From Ophiothrix spiculata (lineage: Eukaryota > Echinodermata > Ophiuroidea > Amphilepidida > Ophiotrichidae), in the NCBI GenBank assembly GCA_000969725.1, contig JXSR01S009062.1: a stretch of 31,259 bases of DNA; one strand, given 5' to 3'. The notes beneath the pieces were generated by a model, which did no database searches, was not told where the DNA came from, and saw nothing but the letters and a program-made list of their open reading frames with translations. A program made the translations under genes and the position numbers. This document shows positions 1 to 10,770 of this stretch, one piece after another. Positions within the stretch are counted from its first letter, which is position 1. Each line of letters starts with the position of its first letter.

Positions 1-204
1 CCTCGTCCACCTAAGCTAATTCATACTAGCTACGTCGTCACCTATAAAGGCATTTACCAACCACACCAATTATAGACACGTAGATGGTCCAAAGTAACCG
101 TCTATGAGGATATGCAACAACGAAAACTATCAGGGCTTAGCTATAATAATTATGTACCGTATACCGCTTTGAAAAGAAAAATGGGCATCTTTGTCCTGAC
201 TACA
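1..204. other. Left edge, no recognisable feature
   Basis: AT-rich non-coding DNA. No long reading frame, splice-flanked exon or repeat arm was recognised before the repeat end at 205. Confidence 0.4.
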
Positions 205-560
205 TTAAAGGTGCATTGCACAAAATTTCAGATTTTTATCTGCAGGTGATTTATACCCTCCATAGTCGGTAATTAAACTGTCCAGTTTATTGTGAAAATT
301 CTGATCAAAACCTTCAGAAACACGAGAAAGTATAATTCTTGTTTTGAAAGTTGATTTTGGGTTTGAGGCTCTTGTCTAAAGGCATTTTACAACCTGTGTG
401 ATAGCGCAATCAATATATTAAGATTATTTCTTGTTTCATCAGGTAACAATGATGACTTATAATGACCTGCGTTTGTGATGTCAATAGCGCTGAATGTATT
501 TTCTCATAAAACGGCAATCTATGCACCACACGCACACGCGTTTATCATATTTGCGATGAT

Positions 561-714
561 CATCACACTGTAAAGTGAAAGTTCCTCGTTTTGGAACTAG
601 TCCTTGTTTTGCTACTTGTTTTGTTTCTCGTTTTCGAAAAACGAGTAGCCTCCTCGTTTTTTGAAAAACGAGGACTAGTTCCAAAATGAGGAACTTTCTC
701 TTTACTGTGTCATG
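561..714. mobile_element. Foldback element with nested palindromes
   Basis: The arms pair almost perfectly: CACACTGTAAAGTGAAAG then TTCCTCGTTTTGGAACTAG on the left, and the reverse complement on the right ending at ACTGTGTCATG. Between the arms are two further palindromes, 627-645 (CTCG...CGAG) and 652-673 (CCTCG...CGAGG). All are built on the word CTCGTTTT/AAAACGAG. It sits inside the older 205-1303 element and has no coding capacity. Confidence 0.75.
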
Positions 715-835
715 CCTTGACTGATCAAAACTCTCTTATTGGGATAAGTAGACCTTTAACTTAAGTTTAATTAAGTCTTTATTCATAAAATTACACATAA
801 AAAGCATTGAAATGTCGAAAGAGCGGTTATTAATG

Positions 836-980
836 ACAATAATAACTTTGCACATTGTGTGAATTTGTCGGTAATTGTTTTGGACCCCGCGGTATTTTTC
901 TAAGGGAACGTTCGATCCAAAACAATCACCTCAGAATTCACACAATGACCTAAAAAAAAGGTTGTGCAGAGTTATTATGG
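836..980. mobile_element. Foldback element with asymmetric arm
   Basis: The left arm (AATAATAACTTTGCAC, then ATTGTGTGAATT and ATTGTTTTGGA) is mirrored on the right as TCCAAAACAAT, AATTCACACAAT, and GTGCAGAGTTATTATGG. The right arm carries an extra A-rich stretch near 949-963 that the left lacks. This is the second insertion in the 205-1303 element. Confidence 0.65.
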
Positions 981-1303
981 TCTAAGCAAAGAATACTTTG
1001 GTCTAAGTAATGAAGCAGTAAGTCAGAAATGAGGTTAATAAGGTTCATTTGTAAAACATTGCTTTTTACAATCATTGTACTTCATAGATTCAAGTAAATC
1101 AAAATAAATCTCCATTTTCCATTGAATTTGCTAATGTAGTCAATTTTAAGATTTCACAACTCAAGTATGAAAGAAAATCGAAATATTTTGATATAATAGG
1201 ATTGAATTTTTTCCAATATTATTGCCAACACTTCAAATGATGTAAAATCTGGAAATGTCTGGGAAAAAATTGGAGATGCTGAACTTGTCCAATGCCCCTT
1301 TAA

Positions 1304-1528
1304 ACAGTTTTGATAAATTATTGTAATAAACAATGAGAATACAAAAAAAAGATTACTGAGAAAAATCTGGCGGGGAAATCTTGTATTGTATTGTGTGTGG
1401 CTGTGTCATCGTTCTGGGTCAAAATACCAATTGATCCCAATTATGATGATTCATTTTTCCATGACGGCACTCTACATGTATGTTTCAACCAAATTCAACT
1501 GTTTCTAATTAAACCTAGTTGGGGGTTG
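1304..1528. other. Spacer, nothing recognised
   Basis: AT-rich sequence between two TTAA-ended elements. No frame, tRNA-like box or repeat arm was recognised. Confidence 0.35.
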
Positions 1529-1951
1529 TTAAAGGGGCATTTCATGATTTTGATGTGACAAAAACCTCGGCTCTTTTCTAGCTGAATAAAAAGAAGAGTA
1601 CAACATATGTGTACCGCCGCGGCAAAAGGGTCCAGTTGTCGGCTCGTACATGTTGCTCCTTGTAGCATATCTAATGTATGGTATTTGTATACATCAGATA
1701 TGCTACAATGAGCAACATGTAGGAGTCGACAACTGGACCCTTTTGCCGCGGCGGTACACATATATATATACTGAAAATTTCAATTGATTCCAACGGTTCG
1801 TTTCGGAAGTTATAAGCTTTTCAGCAAGCACATAGAATGGTTTTGGGATCGTAATATAGAACCAGTTGGGGGGGACTCTTAAAGCTAGAAAACTCAATTT
1901 TGATAGAGGTGACCTTGAGGGTGAAAAGTGGATCATGAATTGCCCCTTTAA
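1529..1951. mobile_element. TTAA-ended MITE-like element with insertion
   Basis: Terminal inverted repeats are TTAAAGGGGCATTTCATGAT on the left and ATGAATTGCCCCTTTAA on the right. The interior matches the element at 20527-20884 in the opposite orientation: 'CTCTTTTCTAGCTGAATAAA', 'CTGAAAATTTCA', 'GAATGGTTTTGGGAT' and 'GGTGACCTTGAGG' are shared. The 20527 copy lacks the 159-bp foldback found here at 1605-1763, so that foldback is a later insertion. Confidence 0.75.
1605..1763. mobile_element. Long near-perfect foldback (MITE)
   Basis: Arms of about 72 nt pair with only a few mismatches. The left begins ATATGTGTACCGCCGCGG and the right ends CCGCGGCGGTACACATAT. The loop is about 15-20 nt around 1678-1695. 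It is GC-richer than its surroundings and contains the SacII-like word CCGCGG in both arms. The flank is TA-rich, so the exact target duplication cannot be fixed. Confidence 0.8.
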
Positions 1952-2430
1952 CTTGGCTGATCATGTGATACCTGTTTTGAGATATAGCTAAAAGTTTTGT
2001 GCGGAAATGCTAAGTGCCGACAGTATGAGCATATTATATAAAGGTCAACCTTGCCAGATAGTATCTCTTTCCGACCCAGACCAGGAAGTGGGAGGGTGGG
2101 AATATATGTCATGTGTTCTTGTTTCGCCTCAATCCAGTGGCTGGAATATTTTTGTATGGTACTTTTAGGGCCTAAATCATTAATGTAGACTTGATGATGC
2201 AAAACATCATTCTTTTCCCTTTTCTACAGCATCATAATCACCATTACAAACTGAGATAACAAAGACAGTCCCCCAGACCATATTTTTAGCGTCTTTGCAT
2301 ACAAATAGACTTGTTTCCTGGTCATATTCAGGCAATAACTTGTTAAGCGGCAGGCCCAAAATTTGTAAAGGAAGTACGCTTAAGTCTTGTTAATATGGTA
2401 ATTTTGATAGGGTAAAAATGTTATTTATAT
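1952..2430. other. Spacer, nothing recognised
   Basis: Non-coding. No conserved exon, tRNA-like box or inverted repeat was recognised between the two foldback elements. Confidence 0.35.
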
Positions 2431-2543
2431 AGCAGAATTTATTCTTTCCCTAGTGGCATCCTTATTGGAGAGCTGAGCTTTCAGAAGTATCGAAAGCTTA
2501 GCTCTCCAATATGGATGCCTCTAGGGAAAGAATAAATTCTGCT
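2431..2543. mobile_element. Hairpin element, 113 bp
   Basis: The arms start AGCAGAATTTATTCTTTCCC and end in the reverse complement. They are about 52 nt each, with three or four mismatches and a loop near 'AGAAGTATC' (2483-2491). This is a foldback insertion with no coding potential. The flanks give no convincing target duplication. Confidence 0.75.
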
Positions 2544-2584
2544 CTTGTTTAGGGGGTGTCAGGAAAAAAAATGGTTATGCATGT

Positions 2585-3172
2585 GTACACTTATGTTTGA
2601 CTGCCCCCCACCCCTGGGTATAAGCCTCTGAATTAAGAGTCCCAGGGGCCGTATTCATAAAGCACACTTAAGTGCAACTTTTTTAAGAGTTTCCCTTAAA
2701 TCTGCTGAATTTTAAGACAAACTCTTAGAGTTACACTTAAATGAACAAATATTTAAGAGTTTCCCTTAACTCTTATGATTTTAAGGGCAACTCTAAGGGG
2801 ACCTTGGAGTACCCTTAAGAGTTGCCCTTAAGTCACATGGGTATTCTATAGCATATATTTCACAAGATTTTCTTTTTCATACAAGAAAACACATCCAATG
2901 TGACTAAAGAGAGTCAGTTTAATCCAGTGATATATTTTTATACAAATTATAGTTAGGATTTTTGCACTTAAAATTACAGTGAAAAAAAGAACGAAAATGA
3001 TGTACTGCAATAAAGCATAAATTGAGCTTTTAAGTTAAGGGAAACACTTAAGTTAAGTGAAACACTTAAGTGTTTCACTTACACTTACACTTAAGTGTAA
3101 AAGTTGCACTTAAGTGTAAGGGAGTTTTATGAATACGGCCCCTGGGCTTTTAACTGCTCGGCCACGCTCCCC
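2585..3172 (-). mobile_element. tRNA-like (SINE-type) sequence split by a MITE
   Basis: Read on the minus strand, 3172-3147 gives GGGGAGCGTGGCCGAGCAG followed by TTAAAAG, a good match to the tRNA D-arm and Pol III A box of Ser/Leu-type tRNAs. After the insert at 2641-3146 the minus strand resumes with CTCTTAATTCAGAG, which folds as a short stem-loop like an anticodon arm. The T-arm/B box is poorly conserved. I read this as a decayed tRNA-derived SINE or tRNA pseudogene interrupted by a transposon, with low certainty on its limits. Confidence 0.4.
2641..3146. mobile_element. TIR element with GGGGCCGTATTCATAAA ends
   Basis: Terminal inverted repeats are CCCAGGGGCCGTATTCATAA (left) and TTATGAATACGGCCCCTGGG (right). 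The subterminal DNA is rich in the words CTTAAGTG, CACTTAAG and TTAAGAG in both orientations, which makes the whole element self-complementary. No transposase frame was seen. 'GGGGCCGTATTCATAAA' type ends are common in metazoan MITEs. It interrupts a tRNA-like sequence. Confidence 0.8.
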
Positions 3173-4151
3173 ATCTATGGTTTGGAATGACAGGAAGAAT
3201 AATAGACTACATGTAGTATAGGTCAATATATTAAACACATTGCAGTAATTTTGTGATTTGATTGAGCGTACTATTTGTAGGTCTGTACAAGCCTTAGTCA
3301 CATGACATATCATGTGACAATATATTCTTTGTCATTTCCGCTGATTAATATCACCGTTCATTTCCCCTGATTAATATCACGGGTCCATCTAGCGCTGACA
3401 CTTTGGACCGGATGGTAGATATCAGAAGCAAATAGACTTTTACTACTTACAAGAATCTATCTGATAATAACTTCTGAATTTCTGTTTATTTTCATATAAA
3501 TGGGGATATTTTTGCAATGATTTGATTTTCACAAGGCATACTGTATAGAGGGAAATTTTCGCTCTTTTCGCTGTTGACTTCTCAACCGTGAAAATAAAAC
3601 TCCGCTAAAATAGTACTTATACATAGACATCAATGGACAGATGCACCAAAAAAAATATGGCTCAGTCCTAACCGTAAAAAATTAACCCCACTAAAATATT
3701 CCTCCCAGTAACTCCCAGTCCCGTGCATAATTTGTTTTATGCCCATGTCTATGAATGCTACACGTAGCTATTTATGGCAAATGCTTATTCAACATATATG
3801 CAAAAAGGTCGGCCTCCATTGATTGTCCCCATTCATGAAAAATTCTGCTCACAAAAATATCCCTGTTCACAAATATATCCTGTTCATTATTTTTCCCATT
3901 TAAATCAAATGATATTGCCAAGTTTATTGTTATCCGAATCATTAAAATTATCTAAACATTGATTAAAGATAAGATTTACAAACTTATGAAGCAAATAACT
4001 TATTACTGGTAAACATGATATGTGTACAAGCTCATGTCGGTAAAAATGATCAAGGTCTGTTAAAGTAAAGCTATAATTTGTACAGCTGCGCTGGATTCTG
4101 ATTTATACTGCAATTTTGTGAAAGTTTACCCATTTTTATCTTGTCTTTCAG
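3147..4151. other. Upstream flank of the gene, possible promoter or intron
   Basis: AT-rich DNA before the first coding exon. It ends in a good 3' splice site (TTTTTATCTTGTCTTTCAG, AG at 4150-4151), so part of it is probably an intron separating an unseen 5' non-coding exon. A duplicated 'CTGATTAATATCAC' lies at 3340-3353 and 3368-3381. No TATA box or first exon could be assigned. Confidence 0.35.
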
Positions 4152-4194
4152 ATAATTCAGACTTTTGAGAAGACTACATCAGAAGAAACAGAAG
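4152..4194 (+). other. 5' UTR part of the first coding exon
   Basis: Starts after the acceptor AG at 4150-4151. A TAA in the coding frame at 4153-4155 blocks any in-frame extension upstream, so translation must start within this exon. It ends at AAG just before ATG 4195. Confidence 0.5.
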
Positions 4195-4599
4195 ATGGAC
4201 AACACCATGGAAATTCATACCTCAGCAAAGGGATTCGAAAACTGCAACATTGACGGAAACTATGACAATACCTTGGACTTTGATGATGCGTTTGACTCCC
4301 AACCCCCTAAGTTTGGTTCCACACCCCACCCCGAATTTGACTCTGAAAGTGTTATGGACAAACTGCGAAATGTGACAGTTGGTCAGCTGCTCATGAATGC
4401 AGTCCACGAGAACTTAGTCTCCAGAGATGGAGTGATTGAAGAAATTATGAGTGAAGTTCGCAGAAAGCTCCTGGAGCCAGGACTCTTGCCTGAAGATATC
4501 GCCAAACCTGTGGATAAAGTCTATACCATCGGCTGCTTTGATGTGTTTCACCCTGGGCACGAGCTGCTCTTAAAAAGAATGAGAGCTTATGGACGAAAG
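4195..4599 (+). CDS. Cytidylyltransferase-like protein, coding exon 1
   Basis: Encodes residues 1-135 of a predicted 289-residue protein. ATG 4195 has A at -3 and G at +4. A second Met four codons later (4207) sits in ACCATGG, so either could start. Residues 1-106 form a hydrophilic N-terminal extension (Asp/Asn-rich at 15-45, helical-looking around 50-95) that I do not recognise. Residues 107-135 hold the first strand and helix of a cytidylyltransferase-type fold: VYTIGCFDVFHPGHELLLKR, with the HxGH nucleotide-binding motif as HPGH at 119-122. The exon ends AAAG/GTATGT in phase 0. By family it should transfer CMP from CTP to a phosphorylated small molecule, or another nucleotide to a similar acceptor. 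The acceptor cannot be read from sequence. No signal peptide or membrane segment is visible, so it is probably cytosolic or nuclear. Confidence 0.85.
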
Positions 4600-7023
4600 G
4601 TATGTTAATGTATGTTTTTTATACATGTACATGTAGTTTCAATATGGATTTCAAAACGGTACATTTAACTCGAGTTTGCAGTTAAAAACATAGGCAAGAG
4701 GTGTTGGCCGTAAGTAACAGGTTCCCAAATTGTTTTAGGTTGCAACCTTAAGTTGGGCTAATTTTGCTGAAAAACAAGACTGGTGACAGCCTATACATTC
4801 TATTTTAAAGATCCTATTTCAAAACAGCTGCTCTCCTTACCAGCTAAACACTAAATGACGATGCTTAAATTGAAATCATTTTATAACTTGCTTGTGCCTG
4901 GTTAGCATATTTGCCGTATTTTAAAAATTATGCTTATTAGTGTGGGCATAATAAGGGCAGCTTCTCATGGTTGTGGAACTGCTGTCGTCACCCCTTTAAA
5001 GAGTTGCAACTCATGATTTGGGAACCAGTGACTCATATTGTTGTGTATCAATTCAATAAATGCAGGTTTCCAGGTGGCTTATAAAAAAATTTATGTTATT
5101 TATGATTCTTCGAAGAACACAGCCAGTTTCTTCAGTAGGCCTTAAGAGAAGCCGGGTACTCGGGAGGTAGTTTAGTATTGTATGCGTCTTTGTGTGTTTC
5201 ATACTGAGAACTGTTTGCTGAGCAGGTGGACATTCAAGATCCAAGGAGACTGAAGATACTGGTTACCAACCTATACCCAGGAGACAAATGAACAACAGCA
5301 TGTGGCATAGGCAGCGTAGAAATTAAATGGCAGAGGCATCTACAACCACCCTTCTCAAATTTAATGAACTGAAATTTCTTATCTTTGTAGGTGCCCAATT
5401 ATCTTTTCTTGCTTCTTTTGTCTCTTTGTACTAATGTGTTAAATTAAGCTATATATGAAACCCCGTTGGAAATGCCTCAGAGTGATAGGGCCGTCACAGA
5501 TTCTGGATTTCAATTCCCAAAATTGATGACTGTAATTCCTACAGTTGCTCATCTTCCCACGACTGATCAAATTGATAGATTTTTTTATATGTGTCGTAAT
5601 GTGTATATTGTTGATGGTAAGCCGGAGGGGATGTCACGTGTTCAGGACAAGCCGTATTAAGCTGTATAATGCTCAACTTTGTTCAACATAATACGATGAT
5701 CTAACCCTCATTAAATGGGCTATTTTTTCTCTAGAATATGCAAGGTTTTCAATAAGATTCAATGGAAAGTATTGTCAAAAGGTTTGATGTGACTATTCAG
5801 TAATTTAATTGGCCAGCTTTGATTTTTGAAATCTGTTATGTATATTTCGTGAGAAAGCGGACTTTATTAAGGCCATATATCCGGTACCCCAGTATCATTG
5901 CATCAAATTGCTATCGAATTGATAAGATAAAGCATACAGAATGAATGGAATTGTTGACACATCTTTAAAACTTTAATGAACTGACATGAATAGGCCTATA
6001 AAAATCCACTATAAATTAAATAAATGTCACCTTGCACTAATGGCCATACAAATTAGCACGTCAATGCAATCTTGTCTTGAATCTCTCTACTATAGAATGA
6101 AAGTACAGTCAAACCTCATCAGGGAAAAGAAATCCAGAATCTGCCCATTACTTACAGATATTTTACTGGCAGGCAACAATCTGTTCCTATGGAAACACCC
6201 AGTCACATGCAAAATACATACTATACACCTTGATCATGAGTTACCTGGAAGGTGGTCTAGAACTAAGAAGAAAATTGGCTGTGTTGAAGTAATAAATTCT
6301 AATTTTTATTTCAAACTTAACACTTCAGTGACTAAAGGGGTTCCTAAAGACCCTACAACAGGTTTTCTTTTGTAGCGTGAAAACGCAAAATAATTCCATT
6401 GCCGCTCCATGTAATTGTCAAACTTAATGCAGCGGGTCACTCAGTGGTAGACTGTTCAAATTTGTTTTGCCAATAAAATCAAAACCAAGTAACTTTTTTT
6501 AAATTTTATTTTGGTAATGCAACGCGCAAATTGGAACAACAATTCATGAGAAAATTCCTTTGGGAACAGGGTTTTGAAATTTTGGAAGGACAATTTTTGA
6601 CCTGGCATAAAAATTGTTTTTTTTGCTGCCATTTTGAAACGTTAATCTGATTTTCAATTTTTTGTTAGAACTGTATTTTGTTCTTTTTTGTATGCTTTAT
6701 CATTGAACAGACTTTCAATGTAAAATTCATATTGGAAGGGTGTGCTTTTTAAGTGCCCAAGGGGGTCCCCCCCCCCTCTAGGAAACGCTCAGAATTATAC
6801 AAAACATTTGACAATTTATATTAGACAGACACCTTTTACTTTTAAATGCTTATGTGTACCAATACATTTTGATCATTTTACTTCAAGTAGCTCATGATTT
6901 CCGGGCATGTTTTGTGCATGTTGGAAGAGCTGTTATCTAATTGCCTTAATTGCACAAACATCCCTAAATTGATATTGGATCTGTTTCAACTTTGTACTTT
7001 GATACAAACTACACGTCATGTCA

Positions 7024-7040
7024 GGGGGGGGGGGGGGGGG
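7024..7040. repeat. Poly-G tract (17 nt)
   Basis: Uninterrupted run of G within intron 1, followed closely by TGACGTCA. It is a candidate G-rich structure, but a mononucleotide run of this kind is also error-prone in assembly. Confidence 0.8.
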
Positions 7041-7739
7041 TAGGACGTGACGTCATCAGATTTTGAAACTCCTATTCAAAAAACTTGCATTTAACTAACG
7101 CTCAAAAATTTCATTTGATGCCCTTACTTAGTGTATAAACATATGCAGATTTCAAAACTGTTGAGGTTGGGACTTCAACCCCAGAAAACTAAAAACTTAA
7201 AAGATATTCTGATTATCTTAAAGAACTACCTTTCTTTTTATTTACGCATTGGAATATACGGGCGATACCATGGATGAATACGCTTCAAATCTGAGTAAAC
7301 AGTCCGGTAAACAGGCAATTTATTATGCGGCCACCGTCGTCTGCGTCATGTAATATTTTCACATCATTACCAACAGATGCCATGTAAGCACAACAGAGTA
7401 AATGATTAAGGTGGCTGAACCCAGAGTATAAAAATTTCTTCTCCCCTCCCCACCCCCCAATCAGTCTGGAAATAGGCAGAAAAGTATAGTAAATACTCAG
7501 ACACTTTTTCCCTCCATGCCCCATCAATAATGATAATAGTCATCTGGTAATGTACCAGAGGTGTTAGGAAGCAGATTGTGTACAATATGAAGTTAACAAT
7601 ATGGCAATGCAATATGTTGAAAACGAATCATATAGGCCTAAACTAATGTTCATTAACCCAAATCGATCCAGATCTCACTAAATCTCACACATAAAATCGG
7701 GAAAAGTTGAAATATGTGGGTTATATGCAGGGACCAAAT

Positions 7740-7817
7740 CGGCAGCGACTCAGTGGTGGCTTGCTGTTATGGGTATCACTCAATGGGGAACGGGAGGTCC
7801 CTTGTTCAGAACCTGGT
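7740..7817 (+). mobile_element. Possible tRNA-derived SINE head (relic)
   Basis: GGCAGCGACTCAGTGGTGGC resembles a tRNA D-arm/A box. About 60 nt later TTGTTCAGAACCTGG resembles a B box with changes. No clear tail or target duplication was found. It is a weak relic. Confidence 0.25.
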
Positions 7818-8298
7818 CAAAGTATGCATTTTTCACACTTCCCTTTATGAGGAAATATCGATGTTCGTCAAAATGGTCCACTTGAAAGGACAAAATTTAT
7901 AGATATTATTGTTCAGACTAGGACCCCAGTGTGCTGCAAAAGGCACCTCGATCCCAGGGTACTTGTGAGGTAAAACTGGCTGTTATATAAACTATAATTC
8001 AGAATTAGAAATAATTATTTGGCCAGAACCCAAATTTCTTGCCACATGTCACAAATTTTTCTATCCCTGCTACCCTGCCAGGGATTGTCATGCATCATGT
8101 TTTGCTTTGTGTATATTCCCATTTGTGATGAGTTGTACAGAATTTGACTTTTTGATGTGAAAGACCTTTTTCACAGAGCTATCTGGGGATATGTCACAGA
8201 TATGCTTCGTGGTAAATATCAACTGAGGTGATGACATATGTTTCCTTTATTATGGAATGGAATTTTCCATCAATATATAATGGAAAAAAATGCATAAT

Positions 8299-8397
8299 GC
8301 TAGGTCAATCTTATTATATAATTGCCTGTATGGCGCGGGTATGGCGCCAACGCAGACTGCTAGGTCAAATCTTATTATATAATTGCCTGTATGGCGC
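8299..8397 (+). repeat. Short tandem duplication, period 60
   Basis: The word GCTAGGTCAA(A)TCTTATTATATAATTGCC-TGTATGGCGC occurs at 8299-8335 and 8359-8397, differing by one A. The linking sequence repeats ATGGCGC. This is a recent local duplication in intron 1. Confidence 0.8.
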
Positions 8398-8744
8398 CAA
8401 CAAGGCTGCCCGGAAGTTCAGTGGATATGCATTAAGGACAGGCCTAGATGTACGTTTTATGATTTATGAGCTATGAAGCCCCGAGCCTCTATTAAACTTG
8501 ATTGGAAAATGCATTGGAAATAATATAGCAATAGACTTGTACGTGGCACCATATTTACAACTCAAACAAGTATTACGTCCTAAAATTTTCGGAAATGATT
8601 GAATTGGAAATTATTTAAATCAATGTCATTTTTTCAAATAGCATGAAATTCCTCTCTTTTTGCTCCTTGTTTAAACCATTCTATTTTATGATATTGCCAG
8701 AAATGAGTCCTACTTTTTATTTTTTTTTAATTTCCTTTATAAAC

Positions 8745-8835
8745 CATAGGTTGTAAGTTCAAGCCCCTGTTGTGACAGTTGACATGTTGTGTCCTTGGAC
8801 AAGGTATCTTATTCCTCATTGCTTTCGAGGTGATT
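8745..8835 (+). mobile_element. SINE fragment (T-arm and tail)
   Basis: GGTTGTAAGTTCAAGCCCCT resembles a tRNA T-arm/B box. It is followed by TGTGTCCTTGGACAAGGTAT, then TTATTCCTCATTGCTT, the kind of 'CCTTGGGCAAGGCACTTTATCC' tail common in tRNA-derived SINEs of marine deuterostomes. The 5' tRNA part is not recognisable. It is a truncated or decayed copy. Confidence 0.45.
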
Positions 8836-9251
8836 CTTTATGTGGTGCTGATTAACCCTAACCGTATAAACGGAGAATGGGTGTTGGGGGTTAGCGTTAA
8901 GCTGTGACCTAAGTAGTGCATTGTGTTTTAAAATTTGTTTAGATGCGTTTATTAATGAAAAATTCTCTGACCCTTAGTAGGGCCACCATTAAAATTAAAA
9001 CTGTAACCGTAATTATTATCTCCAAAGCTGACTGCACATGAATGCACAACTGTTTTCTCCCTGGAATGATCATTTTTGAAAGCCAATGGAAACCTGTGTT
9101 TGTTATTTTGTCTGAAAATCTGATGAACGGAAAAACAATCTAAACTTAGATTGGGCATACAGGTTGTATCAGAATGATCTTGGTTCATGCAAAATTCTTT
9201 TTGTTTCTCCTTTTGTAGGTTCATACTCAACCATCCTGTAGACATATGTTC

Positions 9252-9616
9252 ACTATTAAAGGCATAGTCTAGAATAAAACCACAGTAATTTGCTTTTTAA
9301 AAATCATGAAAATCAACCAAACCAGTCTCAAATTCAATCTTCATTTTAAGTAAAATGTGTGTTTCCAGATTCTTTCCTCAAACTCAGCATAATGCCTACA
9401 CAACAGAGTTTATTATACTTATGCAAATCATTTTAAAAGGACACACCTTTGGATCCTAGGCTTCTGATTGCAAGTGATGGAATTTTTGTTTGTGTGCACA
9501 AATGAAAAACAGAAACCTTCTTAAATTTAGGGCTATTTGGGATTGGTTTCTAAGGCAATTTTCATCATTCAAAAAGCAAATCAATTTTGTTTAGATATTA
9601 CTAGATTGTGACTTGC
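9252..9616. mobile_element. Imperfect TIR element
   Basis: The left end TTAAAGGCATAGTCTAG with TTTGCTTTTTAAAAATCATG is mirrored on the right by CATTCAAAAAGCAAATCAAT with ACTAGATTGTGAC. The arms are about 55 nt and diverged. The left end begins TTAAAGG like other elements in the window. The right boundary is uncertain. Confidence 0.4.
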
Positions 9617-10548
9617 AAAAATGTCTGAAGGTTTCATATTTACAGTAGAGAAACAAGGCCCAATCAATTTTACAAAGTGATTTTAGATACACCCTGTATA
9701 CCAATTAATTCAGATTAAATTTGACTTTGGACTCATATGTATTTAAAAATTTATTGGACATTGTAAACAAAAATCCTGAGTAGGGGTTGCATTTACGAAT
9801 AATGGGGCCCTGCACTGTGGATTTTTGTTAACACTGTCCAATATTTTTTTTGGCCAGTATTGTATAGTACATGAATATTGTAAAACACTGTAACAACAGA
9901 ATATATCTGTGCTATAATTCTCATCCATACCTCTTTCAGGATCTTTCTGTTCTTTCAGAATAGGAATGACATTGAAGTACAAAGTAAGCCATAAGACTCT
10001 GTTACGAGATCCATAGCATATCCCTTGAATTCAACAACATTGTGAACTAGTGTATTGTATAAGAGACTAGCAATGATTGATTGAGACCAAATCATTGCAT
10101 ACTATTTTTGTGCATGAATCTTAATTCTTTTGAAATTTTTGTTAGCTATTTTGTTGCTACCAAAGTACCATAATGGACAAACCTTAGAACAAAATTTCAT
10201 TTGAATATTCAGATTGGGTATGTTGTTATGATTTGAAAAAATGCAGGCTAATAATTCATTTTGATTTGAAATAATCAGCCTATTTTTTGAGCAAAATCCC
10301 TAAACATGGGTCCCATTTTTCTCTAAAATTACCCTTAGAGATGGGTATGGGTTCCATGGTCCGCCCCCCCCCCCCCCCCGGGTTAATCGGCAGCTTACTT
10401 TGTACTTCAATGTTTTTAGAATATAGTTTTATTTTCTTAGAAGTGCATGCTGAAACTCTTTATCTGGTGATAAAGGTCATAGATGTTAGGCCTATTTGCT
10501 GACCAATTTTTCAGAATATCCCTGAGCTCAGCTGCTTTAAGATACAAG

Positions 10549-10770
10549 TCTTATCATTGATGCCCGGAGAAGCAAATCGGCTATCATAGGCCTATTGCAG
10601 ATCAATTGATTATTTGATTCTGATGCATTGTGGGAATGAAAATGAAATGCAATAATCAATGGATCTGCGATATAGCCTAGATGGCATACTGTGCGTTTAG
10701 GGTCAGAAAGTGCTTCAACGAAAAGAGTCATTTTCAGATCAGAACCAAACTTGCCTATGGGCTATTTAAG
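10549..10770. mobile_element. Insertion present in copy 1 only, with foldback core
   Basis: Comparison with copy 2 shows this stretch between '...AAGATACAAG' and 'GAAATATTT' to be extra. The core 10580-10685 folds back: GCAGATCAATTGATTATT pairs with AATAATCAATGGATCTGC, and the flanking TAGGCCTA/TAGCCTAG words pair more loosely. It is probably a MITE polymorphic between alleles or inserted after the duplication. Confidence 0.55.

Larger units (their letters stand above)
205..1303 (+). mobile_element. TTAA-ended non-autonomous element, expanded by nested foldbacks
   Basis: The left end reads TTAAAGGTGCATTG-CACAA. The right end is the reverse complement of TTAAAGGGGCATTGGACAA. The flanks inside (about 205-400 and 1007-1303) match, in order, the two halves of the 525-bp element at 19896-20420, including the shared 'GATCAAAACCTTCAGAAA', 'TTTTGGGTTTGAGGCT' and 'GCTGAACTTGTCCAATGCC' stretches. 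The middle is replaced or expanded by foldbacks at 561-714 and 836-980. No transposase frame is visible. It is an old copy of a MITE-like family, with TTAA as the probable target duplication. Confidence 0.7.

Noticed and set aside
5986-6375. 129-codon open frame in intron 1
   Set aside because: No recognisable domain, AT-driven codon use, no convincing splice sites, and it lies within the intron of the supported gene.
6426-6450. tRNA D-arm-like word GTCACTCAGTGGTAGACTG
   Set aside because: No B box or fold follows at the proper distance. A single box is too weak.
7046-7055. CRE-like TGACGTCA in intron 1
   Set aside because: An 8-bp palindrome next to a poly-G tract with no promoter context. 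Chance is sufficient. A similar word near 24478 belongs to a transposon arm.
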